Below, one piece after another: positions 8,445-17,096 of a stretch of DNA of 64,000 bases (position 1 is the first letter of the stretch; every line of letters starts with the position of its first letter). A program made the translations under genes and the position numbers. Origin of the DNA: Pseudalkalibacillus sp051842935 (GTDB lineage: Bacteria > Bacillota > Bacilli > Bacillales > Fictibacillaceae); assembly GCF_051842935.1 (NCBI RefSeq), contig NZ_JBPXRR010000001.1:1860001-1924000 (forward strand), given 5' to 3'. Below the pieces are notes generated by a model. It was not told where the DNA came from, did not search any database, and saw only the letters and a program-made list of their open reading frames with translations.

Positions 8445-9188
8445 TCACTCGAAAGCCTGGATCTGATCAAGGAAGCGCTTGGACTTCAATCGAATTCCAG
8501 TATACTCATCAATGTAAGTCGTTAAAACTTGTTTGAGTACTTCTTTCGTTTCCTTTTTCACTGATACATTTCCAAGTCTCGATAAGTCGATGTGATAGAA
8601 CAGGTTCAAGAGTCTGGCTGTATGTGTAGACAACCCAAGCGCATTGGGATCTGTGTGACGGTCTTGTTCACAAAGGAATCCACCTTCTGATATGGAAAAG
8701 TAAAAGCTTCCTTCCTTACGACCGCACATTACACATCTGTCCACCTGGGGTCCGACACCAGCTAACCTTAGCATCTTCATTTCAAAAATCGCTTTTAAAA
8801 TATCAGGATCCACATCTTCATCCAAGTACCGGAGGGATAAAGATAGAAACTCAAAAAGCGCAGAAGACGGCTTCTGATCTTCCGTTGATTTATCCAGCAA
8901 TTCCACCATATAAGCGGCATAAGCGGTTTTGACAATATCTTGCTTGATGCCTCTGTATGTGTGGATGATTTCACCTTGACTCAGACTGCCAAGACCGCTC
9001 CCCTTTTGGATGAGAAAATGAGCATGTGTGAAAAGCTGGGAAACAGAAGAGAGGCGACTTTTCGTTTTCTTCGCCCCTCTTGCCATCATCCCTAATTTGC
9101 CAAAATCCTTTGTATAAACAGTCAGTACTTTGTTTGATTCACCGTAATCTGACGTACGGATCACAATGCCTTCTGATTTGATCAACAT
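8445..9188 (-). CDS. recO: DNA repair protein RecO
   Basis: RecO anneals single strands and loads RecA with RecF and RecR during recombinational repair. The 247 residues begin with the OB-fold (MLIKSEGIVIRTSDYGESNK), then a helical domain and a zinc-finger-like segment. That segment has CVMC and, further on, FLCEQDRH: the fourth cysteine usual in Bacillus RecO (CxxC) is replaced, giving C-x2-C...C-x2-D. The conserved tail block DLSRLGNVSVKKETKEVLK is present. The start at 9188 was chosen by family N-terminus with GGTG six bases ahead; ATG at 9194 and 9203 are alternatives. It follows yqzL closely. Confidence 0.93.
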   Translation of the reverse strand: MLIKSEGIVIRTSDYGESNKVLTVYTKDFGKLGMMARGAKKTKSRLSSVSQLFTHAHFLIQKGSGLGSLSQGEIIHTYRGIKQDIVKTAYAAYMVELLDKSTEDQKPSSALFEFLSLSLRYLDEDVDPDILKAIFEMKMLRLAGVGPQVDRCVMCGRKEGSFYFSISEGGFLCEQDRHTDPNALGLSTHTARLLNLFYHIDLSRLGNVSVKKETKEVLKQVLTTYIDEYTGIRLKSKRFLDQIQAFE

Positions 9189-9219
9189 CTCCATCACCGC
9201 CATTTCAGTGTGGGAGTAA

Positions 9220-9369
9220 TCAAAGTTCTGTTTCTATATAATCGCCTTTCCTTTCTTCAACTTCCAACAGGTCTGCCGATGCCTCATGGTCAGCCTCGAG
9301 TTCTTTCCACAGCAGGTACGTATCAATGTCCCCGGTTTGACAAAACAATTTCCAGGTAAAGTCCCTCAT
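9220..9369 (-). CDS. yqzL: YqzL family small protein
   Basis: A 49-codon gene. The product begins MRDFTWKLFCQTGDIDTYLL, which closely resembles the Bacillus YqzL family (FTW..F.QTG.IDTYLLYKELE), and ends in an acidic tail. The ATG at 9367-9369 follows an AGGTGGAG ribosome binding site. It lies between era and recO on the same strand, exactly where yqzL is in B. subtilis, ending 31 bp before recO. The function of the family is unknown. Recognition rests on N-terminal resemblance plus synteny. Confidence 0.88.
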   Translation of the reverse strand: MRDFTWKLFCQTGDIDTYLLWKELEADHEASADLLEVEERKGDYIETEL

Positions 9370-9491
9370 GGAATTTCTCCACCTTTCGAAAGAAAATAAG
9401 CAATCTTTAAGATTAGAATGACCTTGATTACAAATTTCATGTTATGGAATTTTTGACAATTTCATTTATGCCACGATAATGCCCGAAGTAA

Positions 9492-10400
9492 TCAATACTC
9501 GTCTTCACTGAATCCGAAGTCTCTTAAGTTGAACGGACGATTTCTCCAATCTTTCTGGACTTTCACCCAAAGTTCCAAAAAGACCTTCGAACCGAGAAGA
9601 TGCTCGATATCTTGACGTGCATTGGAACCGATTTTCTTCAACATACCACCTTGTTTGCCGATCAGAATCCCTTTTTGCGAGGATCGTTCGACCACAATAG
9701 TAGCCTGGATATCAACCATATTACCGCCTTCACGTTGCTTCATCTGATCGATGACGACCGCAACAGAATGAGGCACTTCTTCATGAGTCAAGTGAAGTAC
9801 CTTTTCACGGATTAGTTCCGCAACGACGAATCGTTCTGGGTGATCGGTCACCTGGTCCTCTGGATAATACTGAGGCCCTTCTTCTAAGTACTTTTTGATC
9901 TGGTCCATCAACGTGTTCACATTGTTACCGTTGAGAGCTGAAATCGGCACAACCTCTGCAAAATCAACTTTTTCACGGTACTGTTCGATGATCGGCAGAA
10001 GATCATCAGGATGGACTTTATCGATCTTGTTGATGACTAGGAAAATAGGGCTATCCACGTTTTGCAGACGATCCATGATGAATTGATCGCCTCTGCCGAA
10101 GCCTTCTTCCGCATTGATCAGAAACAAGATGATGTCGACTTCATTTAATGTATCTTGAGCGATTCGGGTCATGAAATCCCCGAGCTTATGTTTCGGTTTA
10201 TGAATTCCAGGGGTATCAATGAAAACGACTTGCTCTTCGTTCGTTGTATAAACCCCATGGATCTTATTTCTTGTCGTCTGTGGTTTGTCACTCATAATCG
10301 CGATTTTCTGTCCTAAAATGTGATTGATGAGCGTTGATTTTCCTACGTTCGGACGTCCGATAATCGAAACGAATCCAGATTTGAATCCTTCTCTATTCAT
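9492..10400 (-). CDS. era: GTPase Era
   Basis: Era is an essential GTPase that binds the 3' end of 16S rRNA and assists 30S subunit maturation. The 302 residues hold G1 GRPNVGKS (15-22), G3 DTPG (62-65), G4 NKID (124-127) and a C-terminal KH domain (around 205-290, with GILIGKQGGMLKKIG). The ATG follows GGAGGATTTAA. It overlaps the cdd stop codon by eight bases, as in other Bacillaceae, so it belongs to the pgpH-ybeY-dgkA-cdd-era transcript. Confidence 0.97.
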   Translation of the reverse strand: MNREGFKSGFVSIIGRPNVGKSTLINHILGQKIAIMSDKPQTTRNKIHGVYTTNEEQVVFIDTPGIHKPKHKLGDFMTRIAQDTLNEVDIILFLINAEEGFGRGDQFIMDRLQNVDSPIFLVINKIDKVHPDDLLPIIEQYREKVDFAEVVPISALNGNNVNTLMDQIKKYLEEGPQYYPEDQVTDHPERFVVAELIREKVLHLTHEEVPHSVAVVIDQMKQREGGNMVDIQATIVVERSSQKGILIGKQGGMLKKIGSNARQDIEHLLGSKVFLELWVKVQKDWRNRPFNLRDFGFSEDEY

Positions 10401-10800
10401 TTAAATCCTCCGGAGAAAATGCACCTGGCAACAGTTCACTTACCTTCAATTCCTGTACATCTCCATTCAAATTCGTCAAATATACAGGCATTTCAGGTGA
10501 ACAGAGTTCAGAAATGACTTGTCGGCAAGCCCCGCATGGGGGCACAGGTCGCTTCGTATCCGCGACAACAGCCATCGCTTTGTATGATTTGTCCCCTTCT
10601 GAATAAGCCTTGAATAAGGCTGTACGTTCTGCACAATTACAGAGACTGTATGCTGCATTTTCAATATTGGAACCCCGATAGACTTTCCCGTCTTCAGACA
10701 ACAGGGCAGCTCCTACCTGGAATTTCGAATAAGGTGTATAGGCATATTTTCTTGCTTCAATTGCTTCTTTAATCAATTCTTCTTTATTCAAATCATTCAC
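10393..10800 (-). CDS. cdd: Cytidine deaminase
   Basis: Deaminates cytidine and deoxycytidine to uridine and deoxyuridine in pyrimidine salvage. 135 residues, a homotetramer-type enzyme. The zinc site is visible as CAE at 56-58 (C56 ligand, E58 proton shuttle) and PCGAC at 88-92 (C89 and C92 ligands). It lies two bases after dgkA and overlaps era, in the conserved phoH-to-era neighbourhood. Confidence 0.96.
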   Translation of the reverse strand: MNDLNKEELIKEAIEARKYAYTPYSKFQVGAALLSEDGKVYRGSNIENAAYSLCNCAERTALFKAYSEGDKSYKAMAVVADTKRPVPPCGACRQVISELCSPEMPVYLTNLNGDVQELKVSELLPGAFSPEDLNE

Positions 10801-10802
10801 CT

Positions 10803-11159
10803 CTAAGTCACTATTTCAATTAATGGTTCTGCAAATAGAAGGAATCCTATTATAACAGCAATGACACTGAAAATAAAGACAGAGCCTGCAGAGAGATCCT
10901 TAGCCTGCTTGGCGAGCGGGTGATGATCTTCTGTTATGAGATCGACTGTTCTTTCAATGGCTGTATTCATCAATTCAAGACTGAGCATGATGCCGATCGT
11001 AATCAGGAGAACCATCCATTTGGTCGGCGAAAAATCAAATAAAAAAGCAAAAAGAATCGTCAACACAGCAAACACGCTGTGGATTTTGAAATTCCGTTCA
11101 TTCCAGCCTTCAATGACCCCTTCCATGGCGTACTGAAAGCTTTTCATGACATATTTCAT
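10803..11159 (-). CDS. dgkA: Undecaprenol/diacylglycerol kinase family membrane protein
   Basis: A small integral membrane kinase of the DgkA family; in Gram-positive bacteria the substrate is mainly undecaprenol, feeding undecaprenyl phosphate into cell wall synthesis. 118 residues with three predicted membrane segments (about 28-42, 48-66 and 94-112). The active-site block ELMNTAIERTVD is at 62-73 and KDLSAGSV at 87-94. The start overlaps the ybeY stop as ATGA, which points to translational coupling. Confidence 0.94.
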   Translation of the reverse strand: MKYVMKSFQYAMEGVIEGWNERNFKIHSVFAVLTILFAFLFDFSPTKWMVLLITIGIMLSLELMNTAIERTVDLITEDHHPLAKQAKDLSAGSVFIFSVIAVIIGFLLFAEPLIEIVT

Positions 11160-11629
11160 GATCGATTCAATCCATACGATTCAAGGATGCTGTCCTGTCT
11201 TTCGAACATCTCCTTTTCCTCGTCTTCATCCATATGGTCGTAGCCTAGCAAGTGTAAAAATCCATGGACCGCTAGAAAACCGAGTTCCCTCATGAACGAA
11301 TGGTTGTACTCATCGGCTTGTTCTTTCGCCTTATCGATTGAAATGATGATATCGCCCAGCAGTACTGGTTGATCAGGAGAATGAACGATTTCCAATTCTC
11401 CCTCTACTTCATCTTCAAGCGCAAACGAAATGACATCCGTCGGCCGGTCGATGTTGCGATATTCTGCATTAATTTGTTGGATCCGTTCATTGTTCACGAA
11501 GGTGACGGACAACTCCGCTGTTTTTTCAATCGTTTCCTGTTGGGCAGCGTGTTGGAGCAGACGTTCGATCTCTTCCATAATCTCTGCTTCCAATTGTTCC
11601 GTTTCATCAATCAGTTCAACTGTTAACAT
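11156..11629 (-). CDS. ybeY: Endoribonuclease YbeY (rRNA maturation)
   Basis: A zinc-dependent RNase family involved in 16S rRNA 3'-end maturation and ribosome quality control. The 157 residues contain the zinc motif H122-x3-H126-x5-H132 (HGFLHLLGYDH) and the conserved NxxYRNIDRPTDVISFA block. Its ATG shares one base with the pgpH stop codon (TAATG), and its own stop overlaps dgkA. It lies, as usual, just behind the PhoH and PgpH genes. Confidence 0.95.
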   Translation of the reverse strand: MLTVELIDETEQLEAEIMEEIERLLQHAAQQETIEKTAELSVTFVNNERIQQINAEYRNIDRPTDVISFALEDEVEGELEIVHSPDQPVLLGDIIISIDKAKEQADEYNHSFMRELGFLAVHGFLHLLGYDHMDEDEEKEMFERQDSILESYGLNRS

Positions 11630-13797
11630 TATGCCTGACTCACTTTCTTTTTATGAATTTCCTCAGGATACTCGATGCGTGAATGGAACATACCATTCAA
11701 CGTTTCACAAATGCTGACGGTTACTATTTCGAGCTCCTTCAATGTGATGGAGCACTCATTGAATTGCCCGTCTTCCAGACGATCTGCAATGATCTTTCGA
11801 ACGAGCCCTTCGATCTTCACAGGTGTCGGCTTCGGCATTGAGCGCACAGCCGCTTCAACCGCATCAGCTATCCCGATGATTGCTACTTCCTTCGTTTGGG
11901 CTTTAGGTCCAGGGTAACGGAAGTCGCTTTCCTCAATCTGTTTGTCTGATTGTTGCATCGCCTTATGATAAAAATATTTCAACAAAGTCGTCCCATGATG
12001 CTGCTCTGCGATGTCCACGATCTCAGTCGGTAGATTATGTGCTCGTAGCATTTCTGCGCCATCATACGGATGAGCGATGATGATCGTCTTACTGAGTTGT
12101 GGTGATATTTTATCATGCGGATTCTCAATATTCATTTGGTTTTCAATAAAGAAATGCGGACGCTTCGTTTTACCAAGGTCATGGTAGTATGCCCCTACTC
12201 TAGCAAGTAATCCGTTGGCACCGACTGCTTCACAAGCCCCTTCAGCCAGGTTCGCAACGACTACACTGTGATGGTACGTTCCAGGAGTCTCCATCAGCAG
12301 TTTCCTTAATAGAGGATGATTCGGGTTCGACAGCTCTATCAACTTCATAGATGTCAAGATTCCGAATCCTGCTTCAAAGAATGGCAACAACCCGAGGGTC
12401 AGTACCGCAGACAGGAATCCAGATAGAAGTGCAAACCCTACTTGCCAGGTGATGATCCAAGGATCAAAATGTCCGTTCGTAAGAGCCAAAATCAACAGTA
12501 CGACAGAAGCATTGATCAACGCTACATACGTACCGGTCTTCAAGATCTTCGATTTCACATTTCGTTTCCCAAGAAATACGATCCCCGCGATGGAACTGAT
12601 CAGTATGTATGTTCCGAATGTGAAGTTGAACGGGCTGGTCGTATTCTCGTTAAAAATTAAACTTCCACAAATCGCAAAAACGATACTAGAGATGATCGCC
12701 GTCTGTTCATCAATCAGCATCTTGATCATCATCGTTCCAAGCGCAACCGGAATGATGAATGCAACACTTGGGTAATAAATACTGATGAGACTTACAATTT
12801 TCATCAATACGAGTGTTAGAGAAAAGAGTAAAACATAAATGATGATTTGAATGTTTTCTTTCTTCTGTTCACCAATGAGATCTTTCAAGAAATAGATGAG
12901 AAAAGCCGTCATCAGAAGAGTCAAAATCCCCAGTCCGATGTAAGGGAAAGGCGATACATCGTCTTTCAATAGACCGACTAATTCCAATTTGTAAAGGTCA
13001 TCACTTGTAATTTCTGAATTCCTCTCAACAAGGACTTCTCCTTCACGGATGAACACCGGTTCTACATCTTCAATTGCTTTCTCTCTTAATTCCTTTGTCT
13101 TTTCCGCATCAAATGTATAGTTGGAAATGATCGCACTTTTCGTGATTTCTATGAGCGCAGGCTTCAGCTTTTCAGGTAGAAGCGACTCAGTAATTTCCGG
13201 CTCGACTTCCTTTTTCCGGTCATTGATTTGATCTACTGAAATCGGCTGATCCATGATGTCATGAATTGTACTACTGGCAAGATCCTTTGCAAATGCGACA
13301 TCTGAAGGTTTTGCATCTAGAAATGTGTTGAGTGACTCGGAAGAGATGTCTTTTGCGATGAATTCCGGCAGGTCTTCTTTTAACTCTGCGATCTGTTGTT
13401 TACGAACTTCATCACGTGCTTCCTGGTCATTCTCCGTTTCTTCTTTATTCTGATCCGTTTCCTCTTGCGTCTGTTCAATCGCTGTGAAAAGCTCTTCGAT
13501 TTCGACGACTTGATCGATCGCTCTTCCATTATTCAAAATGTACCGATCTTCAATACCCGCGGCAGCTTCTGCCTCTTTCAAGGCGGTTTCTTTCGGATTT
13601 TGTATACGAATCGGGGATTGGATATCTTCTTCCGCGACAGAGTTCACCTTGAGATCGATCCGTTCCGGAATGACATTGCTCAACATGGTGACGAACATCG
13701 CTACGGCAAGCGCAGCATAAAGAAGCATGCGGCTGATCTTGCTGTTTTCGATTCGGTTCCACCTGGATTTCATATCTTGAATGAGTTTTGGAGACAT
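11629..13797 (-). CDS. pgpH: Cyclic-di-AMP phosphodiesterase PgpH (7TM-HD)
   Basis: A membrane-bound phosphodiesterase that hydrolyses the second messenger c-di-AMP. The 722 residues comprise one N-terminal membrane segment (about 22-42), a large extracytoplasmic 7TMR-HDED domain, a bundle of seven membrane helices (about 275-475) and a cytoplasmic HD domain. The HD dyad is in YYHDLGK near residue 538, with GTYHHSVVVANLAEG ahead and IIIAHPYDGAEM behind it. The ATG follows AAGGGGAG. It corresponds to B. subtilis yqfF and opens the pgpH-ybeY-dgkA-cdd-era unit. Confidence 0.95.
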   Translation of the reverse strand: MSPKLIQDMKSRWNRIENSKISRMLLYAALAVAMFVTMLSNVIPERIDLKVNSVAEEDIQSPIRIQNPKETALKEAEAAAGIEDRYILNNGRAIDQVVEIEELFTAIEQTQEETDQNKEETENDQEARDEVRKQQIAELKEDLPEFIAKDISSESLNTFLDAKPSDVAFAKDLASSTIHDIMDQPISVDQINDRKKEVEPEITESLLPEKLKPALIEITKSAIISNYTFDAEKTKELREKAIEDVEPVFIREGEVLVERNSEITSDDLYKLELVGLLKDDVSPFPYIGLGILTLLMTAFLIYFLKDLIGEQKKENIQIIIYVLLFSLTLVLMKIVSLISIYYPSVAFIIPVALGTMMIKMLIDEQTAIISSIVFAICGSLIFNENTTSPFNFTFGTYILISSIAGIVFLGKRNVKSKILKTGTYVALINASVVLLILALTNGHFDPWIITWQVGFALLSGFLSAVLTLGLLPFFEAGFGILTSMKLIELSNPNHPLLRKLLMETPGTYHHSVVVANLAEGACEAVGANGLLARVGAYYHDLGKTKRPHFFIENQMNIENPHDKISPQLSKTIIIAHPYDGAEMLRAHNLPTEIVDIAEQHHGTTLLKYFYHKAMQQSDKQIEESDFRYPGPKAQTKEVAIIGIADAVEAAVRSMPKPTPVKIEGLVRKIIADRLEDGQFNECSITLKELEIVTVSICETLNGMFHSRIEYPEEIHKKKVSQA

Positions 13798-13951
13798 TCC
13801 AATAACTCCCCTTCCGTTCTACATCTGCCCCTATTCTACCACGGATTTTATCGATTTGGACGAACTTGGATGAAAATTTTGTAAAAATAATGTCGATGGA
13901 ATCTTCTCTTTTATCGCTCCGGTATTGAAAGTATCTTAGCAAAGAAAAAAA

Positions 13952-13999
13952 CTGATCCGCATTGCTCTTTCCTGTATAGAAAAGAACACTACAGATCAG
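13952..13999 (-). terminator. Probable terminator after phoH
   Basis: On the minus strand CTGATC... pairs with ...GATCAG around an imperfect inner stem (TTCTTTTC / GAAAGAGC), followed by TTTTTTTC. It lies just past the phoH stop and 155 bp before pgpH, so pgpH probably has its own promoter in the remaining gap. Confidence 0.65.
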
Positions 14000-14008
14000 C
14001 TTTTATCC

Positions 14009-14971
14009 TTATTCTTCGTTCACTTCATAAGCACTGATGATCTTTTGGACGAGTGGATGTCGAACCACATCGGATTGTTGCATATGCATGATTCTTACGC
14101 CCTGTATATCTTTGAGAATCTTCTGAGCCACGCGCAAGCCGGATGCTTTGCCTCGAGGAAGATCGACCTGTGTAATGTCCCCAGTAATGATCATTTTTGA
14201 CCCGAAGCCAAGTCGCGTCAAAAACATCTTCATCTGCTCAGGTGTCGTATTCTGAGCTTCATCGAGCAGAACGAAAGCTTCATCGAGTGTACGCCCTCTC
14301 ATATAAGCGAGTGGTGCAATCTCGATCGTACCACGTTCAATAAGCCGTTCAGTGTGTTCTACACCGAAAAGGTCATGTAAAGCATCATACAGTGGTCTCA
14401 AGTAAGGATCGACTTTTTCCTTCAAGTCCCCAGGCAAGAACCCGAGACTTTCGCCTGCCTCTACTGCTGGACGTGTCAGGATGATTCGCCTTACTTTCCC
14501 TTCCTTCATCGCTTTTACAGCCATCACCACAGCGAGGTATGTCTTACCGGTACCAGCAGGACCGATTCCGAACACGAGATCATTCTTTTTGATGGCATTC
14601 ACGTAATGACGCTGACCTAGCGTCTTTGCACGAATCGGTTTACCTTTGGCAGTACTCGTAATCTCTTCTTCAAAAAGCTGATCCAATTCGTCAAGAATGC
14701 CTTCGTTCGCTAGTTGAATGGCATAAATGACGTCCCGATCGGAAATCGTCATACCTTTACGGATCAATGAGAGAAGGGCGTTCAGCACATCTTCGACAAG
14801 CTGTGCAGTCTCTTCATCTCCCGTTACTGCGACACCGCCGCCACGAGTGACGATATCAACATCCAGAGTCTGCTCAATCGTTGTCAAATGAGAGTCATTC
14901 GGACCAAAAAGAGCAATTCCTTCTGCAGGATTTTCTATTTGTAGGTTCTTTAGATTCAAGCGTTCAGACAA
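14009..14971 (-). CDS. phoH: PhoH family ATPase
   Basis: A cytosolic P-loop ATPase of the PhoH/YlaK type, often linked to RNA metabolism through its neighbours YbeY and Era; the exact reaction is not settled. 320 residues. Walker A GPAGTGKT at 137-144, Walker B FVLLDEAQNT near 234-243, and the typical GDITQVDLPRGKASGL block are visible. The frame begins with TTG at 14971, eleven bases behind GGAGGAG; an upstream stop leaves no ATG option. It lies seven bases after yqfD. Confidence 0.95.
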   Translation of the reverse strand: MSERLNLKNLQIENPAEGIALFGPNDSHLTTIEQTLDVDIVTRGGGVAVTGDEETAQLVEDVLNALLSLIRKGMTISDRDVIYAIQLANEGILDELDQLFEEEITSTAKGKPIRAKTLGQRHYVNAIKKNDLVFGIGPAGTGKTYLAVVMAVKAMKEGKVRRIILTRPAVEAGESLGFLPGDLKEKVDPYLRPLYDALHDLFGVEHTERLIERGTIEIAPLAYMRGRTLDEAFVLLDEAQNTTPEQMKMFLTRLGFGSKMIITGDITQVDLPRGKASGLRVAQKILKDIQGVRIMHMQQSDVVRHPLVQKIISAYEVNEE

Positions 14972-14977
14972 TATGGC

Positions 14978-16159
14978 TCAATCTCCTCCAACTATAGGTT
15001 GTTCTTCAGCAATATTCTCAATCACTTTATAGTACATCGATACGTTTACTTTACCATTGTCAATCGCATGGTGCAAAATTTTTCCGCTCTTGATCGACGC
15101 GTCTTCTTCAAGGTGGCTTTCCATTTCTTCATCCGCCATTTGTTTGGCGATCTCAACCGCTTTTTTAGGAGTATATTCCCTCGACACACTTTCTGATTCG
15201 TGAATGCCTTTCTTGATATAGGCGATCGGAAGCTCCCATTTCAACATCCGGAAGGTTTTCACATCTTCCATCACTTCAAATTCTTTATAATCCACGTTAC
15301 CGAAACCCCAGACAGGCACGTTCCAGCCAAAAAGAGATACATAATGTTTATCATTGTGATTTCCGGTTAACGTGTTGAAGGTGGTTTTCAAGGGGACACT
15401 CACATCTGTCCGGTACCACACTTCACCGAACACTTTCCCTTTGGCAGCGACCGTTCGTACATTCTTATCTTTACCAATGTTACCGGATACTAATAATTCA
15501 CCTTTCTGGACAAGTTGATTCCGTTCCACCTTCACTTGACCTTGCTCCACGAACATATTCGTTACGAACGCTTTCTTTTTTGCGATCAAGTTTTGCGGTC
15601 CTAACGATTCTATTTTTTCCGGTAGTTCTTTTTGGACAACTTTAAAGTGAAAGGTCGTTCCTTCAAGTGTGACTCCAATCCAAGTGACCTCGTCCATTTT
15701 TTCAGTAGCTAAATATTGTATTTCTCTCGGATCAGGCAGCCGGAAGAGCAGCTTTCCTCTCTTAATACCCATCTCATTGACAACTTTCCTTAAATGATGC
15801 TCTGTTTTCGGGTCAGCTCCTGTCACCTCGATGTTCCACACCATGTTGGACAATAGGAACACGAGGACCAGGAATATCCCTAGCCCTGCCACGAACCCAC
15901 TGCGGGATATCATTCGCTTGGCGATGAACGGTGCGCCCCGCCTTGTCATCACTTTGAATTTGCACCCGATCTGCCTGAGTGGGACCCGAATCTTGAGGGC
16001 ATCATCCGTATACATATGCAGCACAAGGTGTTCTTTCCGACTCACTTCCCAAATCTGTATGTTATTGTTCAAGCAATAATTGAGAAATTGTTCTGCATGC
16101 TGACCTTCAACCGTGATTTTGACTGTACCGCGCAGATACTTTGTCCAAATTTTCGTCAT
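14978..16159 (-). CDS. yqfD: Sporulation protein YqfD
   Basis: A 393-residue membrane protein of the YqfD family, found in endospore formers and made in the mother cell under sigma-E in B. subtilis. It has a cytoplasmic N-terminal part (about 1-80), one strong membrane segment (about 83-104) and a large extracytoplasmic part with a POTRA-like fold suspected by others. The ATG at 16159 was chosen because GGGAGGGGAG stands just ahead; an in-frame codon at 16183 has none. It follows yqfC, with phoH behind. Confidence 0.9.
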   Translation of the reverse strand: MTKIWTKYLRGTVKITVEGQHAEQFLNYCLNNNIQIWEVSRKEHLVLHMYTDDALKIRVPLRQIGCKFKVMTRRGAPFIAKRMISRSGFVAGLGIFLVLVFLLSNMVWNIEVTGADPKTEHHLRKVVNEMGIKRGKLLFRLPDPREIQYLATEKMDEVTWIGVTLEGTTFHFKVVQKELPEKIESLGPQNLIAKKKAFVTNMFVEQGQVKVERNQLVQKGELLVSGNIGKDKNVRTVAAKGKVFGEVWYRTDVSVPLKTTFNTLTGNHNDKHYVSLFGWNVPVWGFGNVDYKEFEVMEDVKTFRMLKWELPIAYIKKGIHESESVSREYTPKKAVEIAKQMADEEMESHLEEDASIKSGKILHHAIDNGKVNVSMYYKVIENIAEEQPIVGGD

Positions 16160-16179
16160 GGTTACTCCCCTCCCAAAAA

Positions 16180-16464
16180 TCACGAAATATCTATGTACTT
16201 CACATCTGAAATTTTCCCTTCGAGCAAAATCTCTTCAGGAAGAATCGTTTTCAAAACGAATTCTTTACCTGTAATGAGTAGTTCTCCTTGCTCTAAAATC
16301 AATCGGAGCTCTTCGTTGGAGAAGGCTTTCACACCACGATGATTCTCGATATAGATGTGCAGGTGTCCGATCATCGTTATTCTTGGTAGGTCCATGACGA
16401 CATCTGCTGGTAATTCTAATGTATTGGTCATCCATCGTTTGAATTTCTGTCTCAATCGCGCCAT
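16180..16464 (-). CDS. yqfC: Sporulation protein YqfC
   Basis: A 94-residue protein of the YqfC (YabP-related) family of sporulation proteins, thought to be produced in the mother cell. Typical features are the N-terminal basic stretch MARLRQKFKRW, the central LPRITMIGHLHIYIENHRG and an ITGKEFVLKTI block. The ATG at 16464 follows GAGAGGGGG; a longer frame is unsupported. It precedes yqfD by 20 bp and is probably co-transcribed with it. A candidate sigma-E promoter stands ahead. Confidence 0.88.
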   Translation of the reverse strand: MARLRQKFKRWMTNTLELPADVVMDLPRITMIGHLHIYIENHRGVKAFSNEELRLILEQGELLITGKEFVLKTILPEEILLEGKISDVKYIDIS

Positions 16465-16485
16465 AAACGAACCCCCTCTCATCTC

Positions 16486-16513
16486 AATTTATGAAAGAGG
16501 GGCTTAAACTATC
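16486..16513 (-). promoter_or_regulatory. Candidate sigma-E promoter of yqfCD
   Basis: On the minus strand GATAGTT (16507-16513) and CATAAATT (16486-16493) are 13 bp apart, resembling the mother-cell sigma-E pattern (KMATATT, CATAcAaT). The leader to yqfC would be short, about 15 bases. Suggestive only. Confidence 0.3.
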
Positions 16514-16545
16514 ACAATGACTTTTTACAGGTTTTATGAAATGAA

Positions 16546-16576
16546 AAAAGCTGTGCACTTTGCGTACACAGCTTTT
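16546..16576 (-). terminator. Rho-independent terminator of the nfeD-floA operon
   Basis: A perfect ten-base stem (AAAAGCTGTG / CACAGCTTTT) with an eleven-base loop, followed by TTTTCATTTC on the minus strand, starting ten bases past the stop of the 169-residue gene. Confidence 0.85.
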
Positions 16577-16586
16577 GATACTTATC

Positions 16587-17096
16587 TTATCTCCGGTTGA
16601 AACGTGAAGCCAGATGATGTGGTTTCCTCGACCGAGGTGGACCGAGGATTTCTGCCCAAATGACTCCCTGGGCGACATTGTCTGGATCCGGAATGATTTT
16701 GTTTTTTGGTCTTTCTTTATAAATCACTTCTTTTCGAGCTTTAGCTCGCTTTCTAACAGGTTCTTCTGCAGGCACTTGTTCACTACTGCCCTGGAAAGCG
16801 TCCTGCAACTCCAACCGTTTTGCTTCATACATCTCCTGGAGGTTATTTTCAACCTTTTTGATCCGTTCAGAGCGTGGTCTTTCCGGTCTACTCGGTCGAA
16901 CTGGCTCCTCCTTCGGCATCGACATCGTCTCTGCTCTCGATGTGTTCGGTTGCTGTTGATTCGGACGAGGACGACCTCTCTGTTGTTCTTCTTTTTGTTG
17001 CTCGATCTGACGTTTGAAAAAGCTGTAAATACCACCGATGATCAAAATCACGAAAAAGATGTTTTGCATCAGTAGTTCAATGATCGCTTCTAGCAC
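16587..17096 (-). CDS. Uncharacterised single-pass membrane protein behind floA
   Basis: I do not recognise a characterised family. The 169 residues start with a membrane helix (about 8-27, LLMQNIFFVILIIGGIYSFF) followed by a long, charged, low-complexity cytoplasmic part rich in Q, R, E and P, with a coiled-coil-like piece at about 85-110 (ERIKKVENNLQEMYEAKRLE) and a C-terminal block IIPDPDNVAQGVIWAEILGPPRS that looks conserved. The GTG start shares a base with the floA stop (TAGTG) and has GGAGGAGG at good spacing. It takes the place of B. subtilis yqfB in the nfeD-floA operon, so a role in flotillin membrane domains or envelope stress is plausible but inferred. Confidence 0.75.
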   Translation of the reverse strand: MLEAIIELLMQNIFFVILIIGGIYSFFKRQIEQQKEEQQRGRPRPNQQQPNTSRAETMSMPKEEPVRPSRPERPRSERIKKVENNLQEMYEAKRLELQDAFQGSSEQVPAEEPVRKRAKARKEVIYKERPKNKIIPDPDNVAQGVIWAEILGPPRSRKPHHLASRFNRR

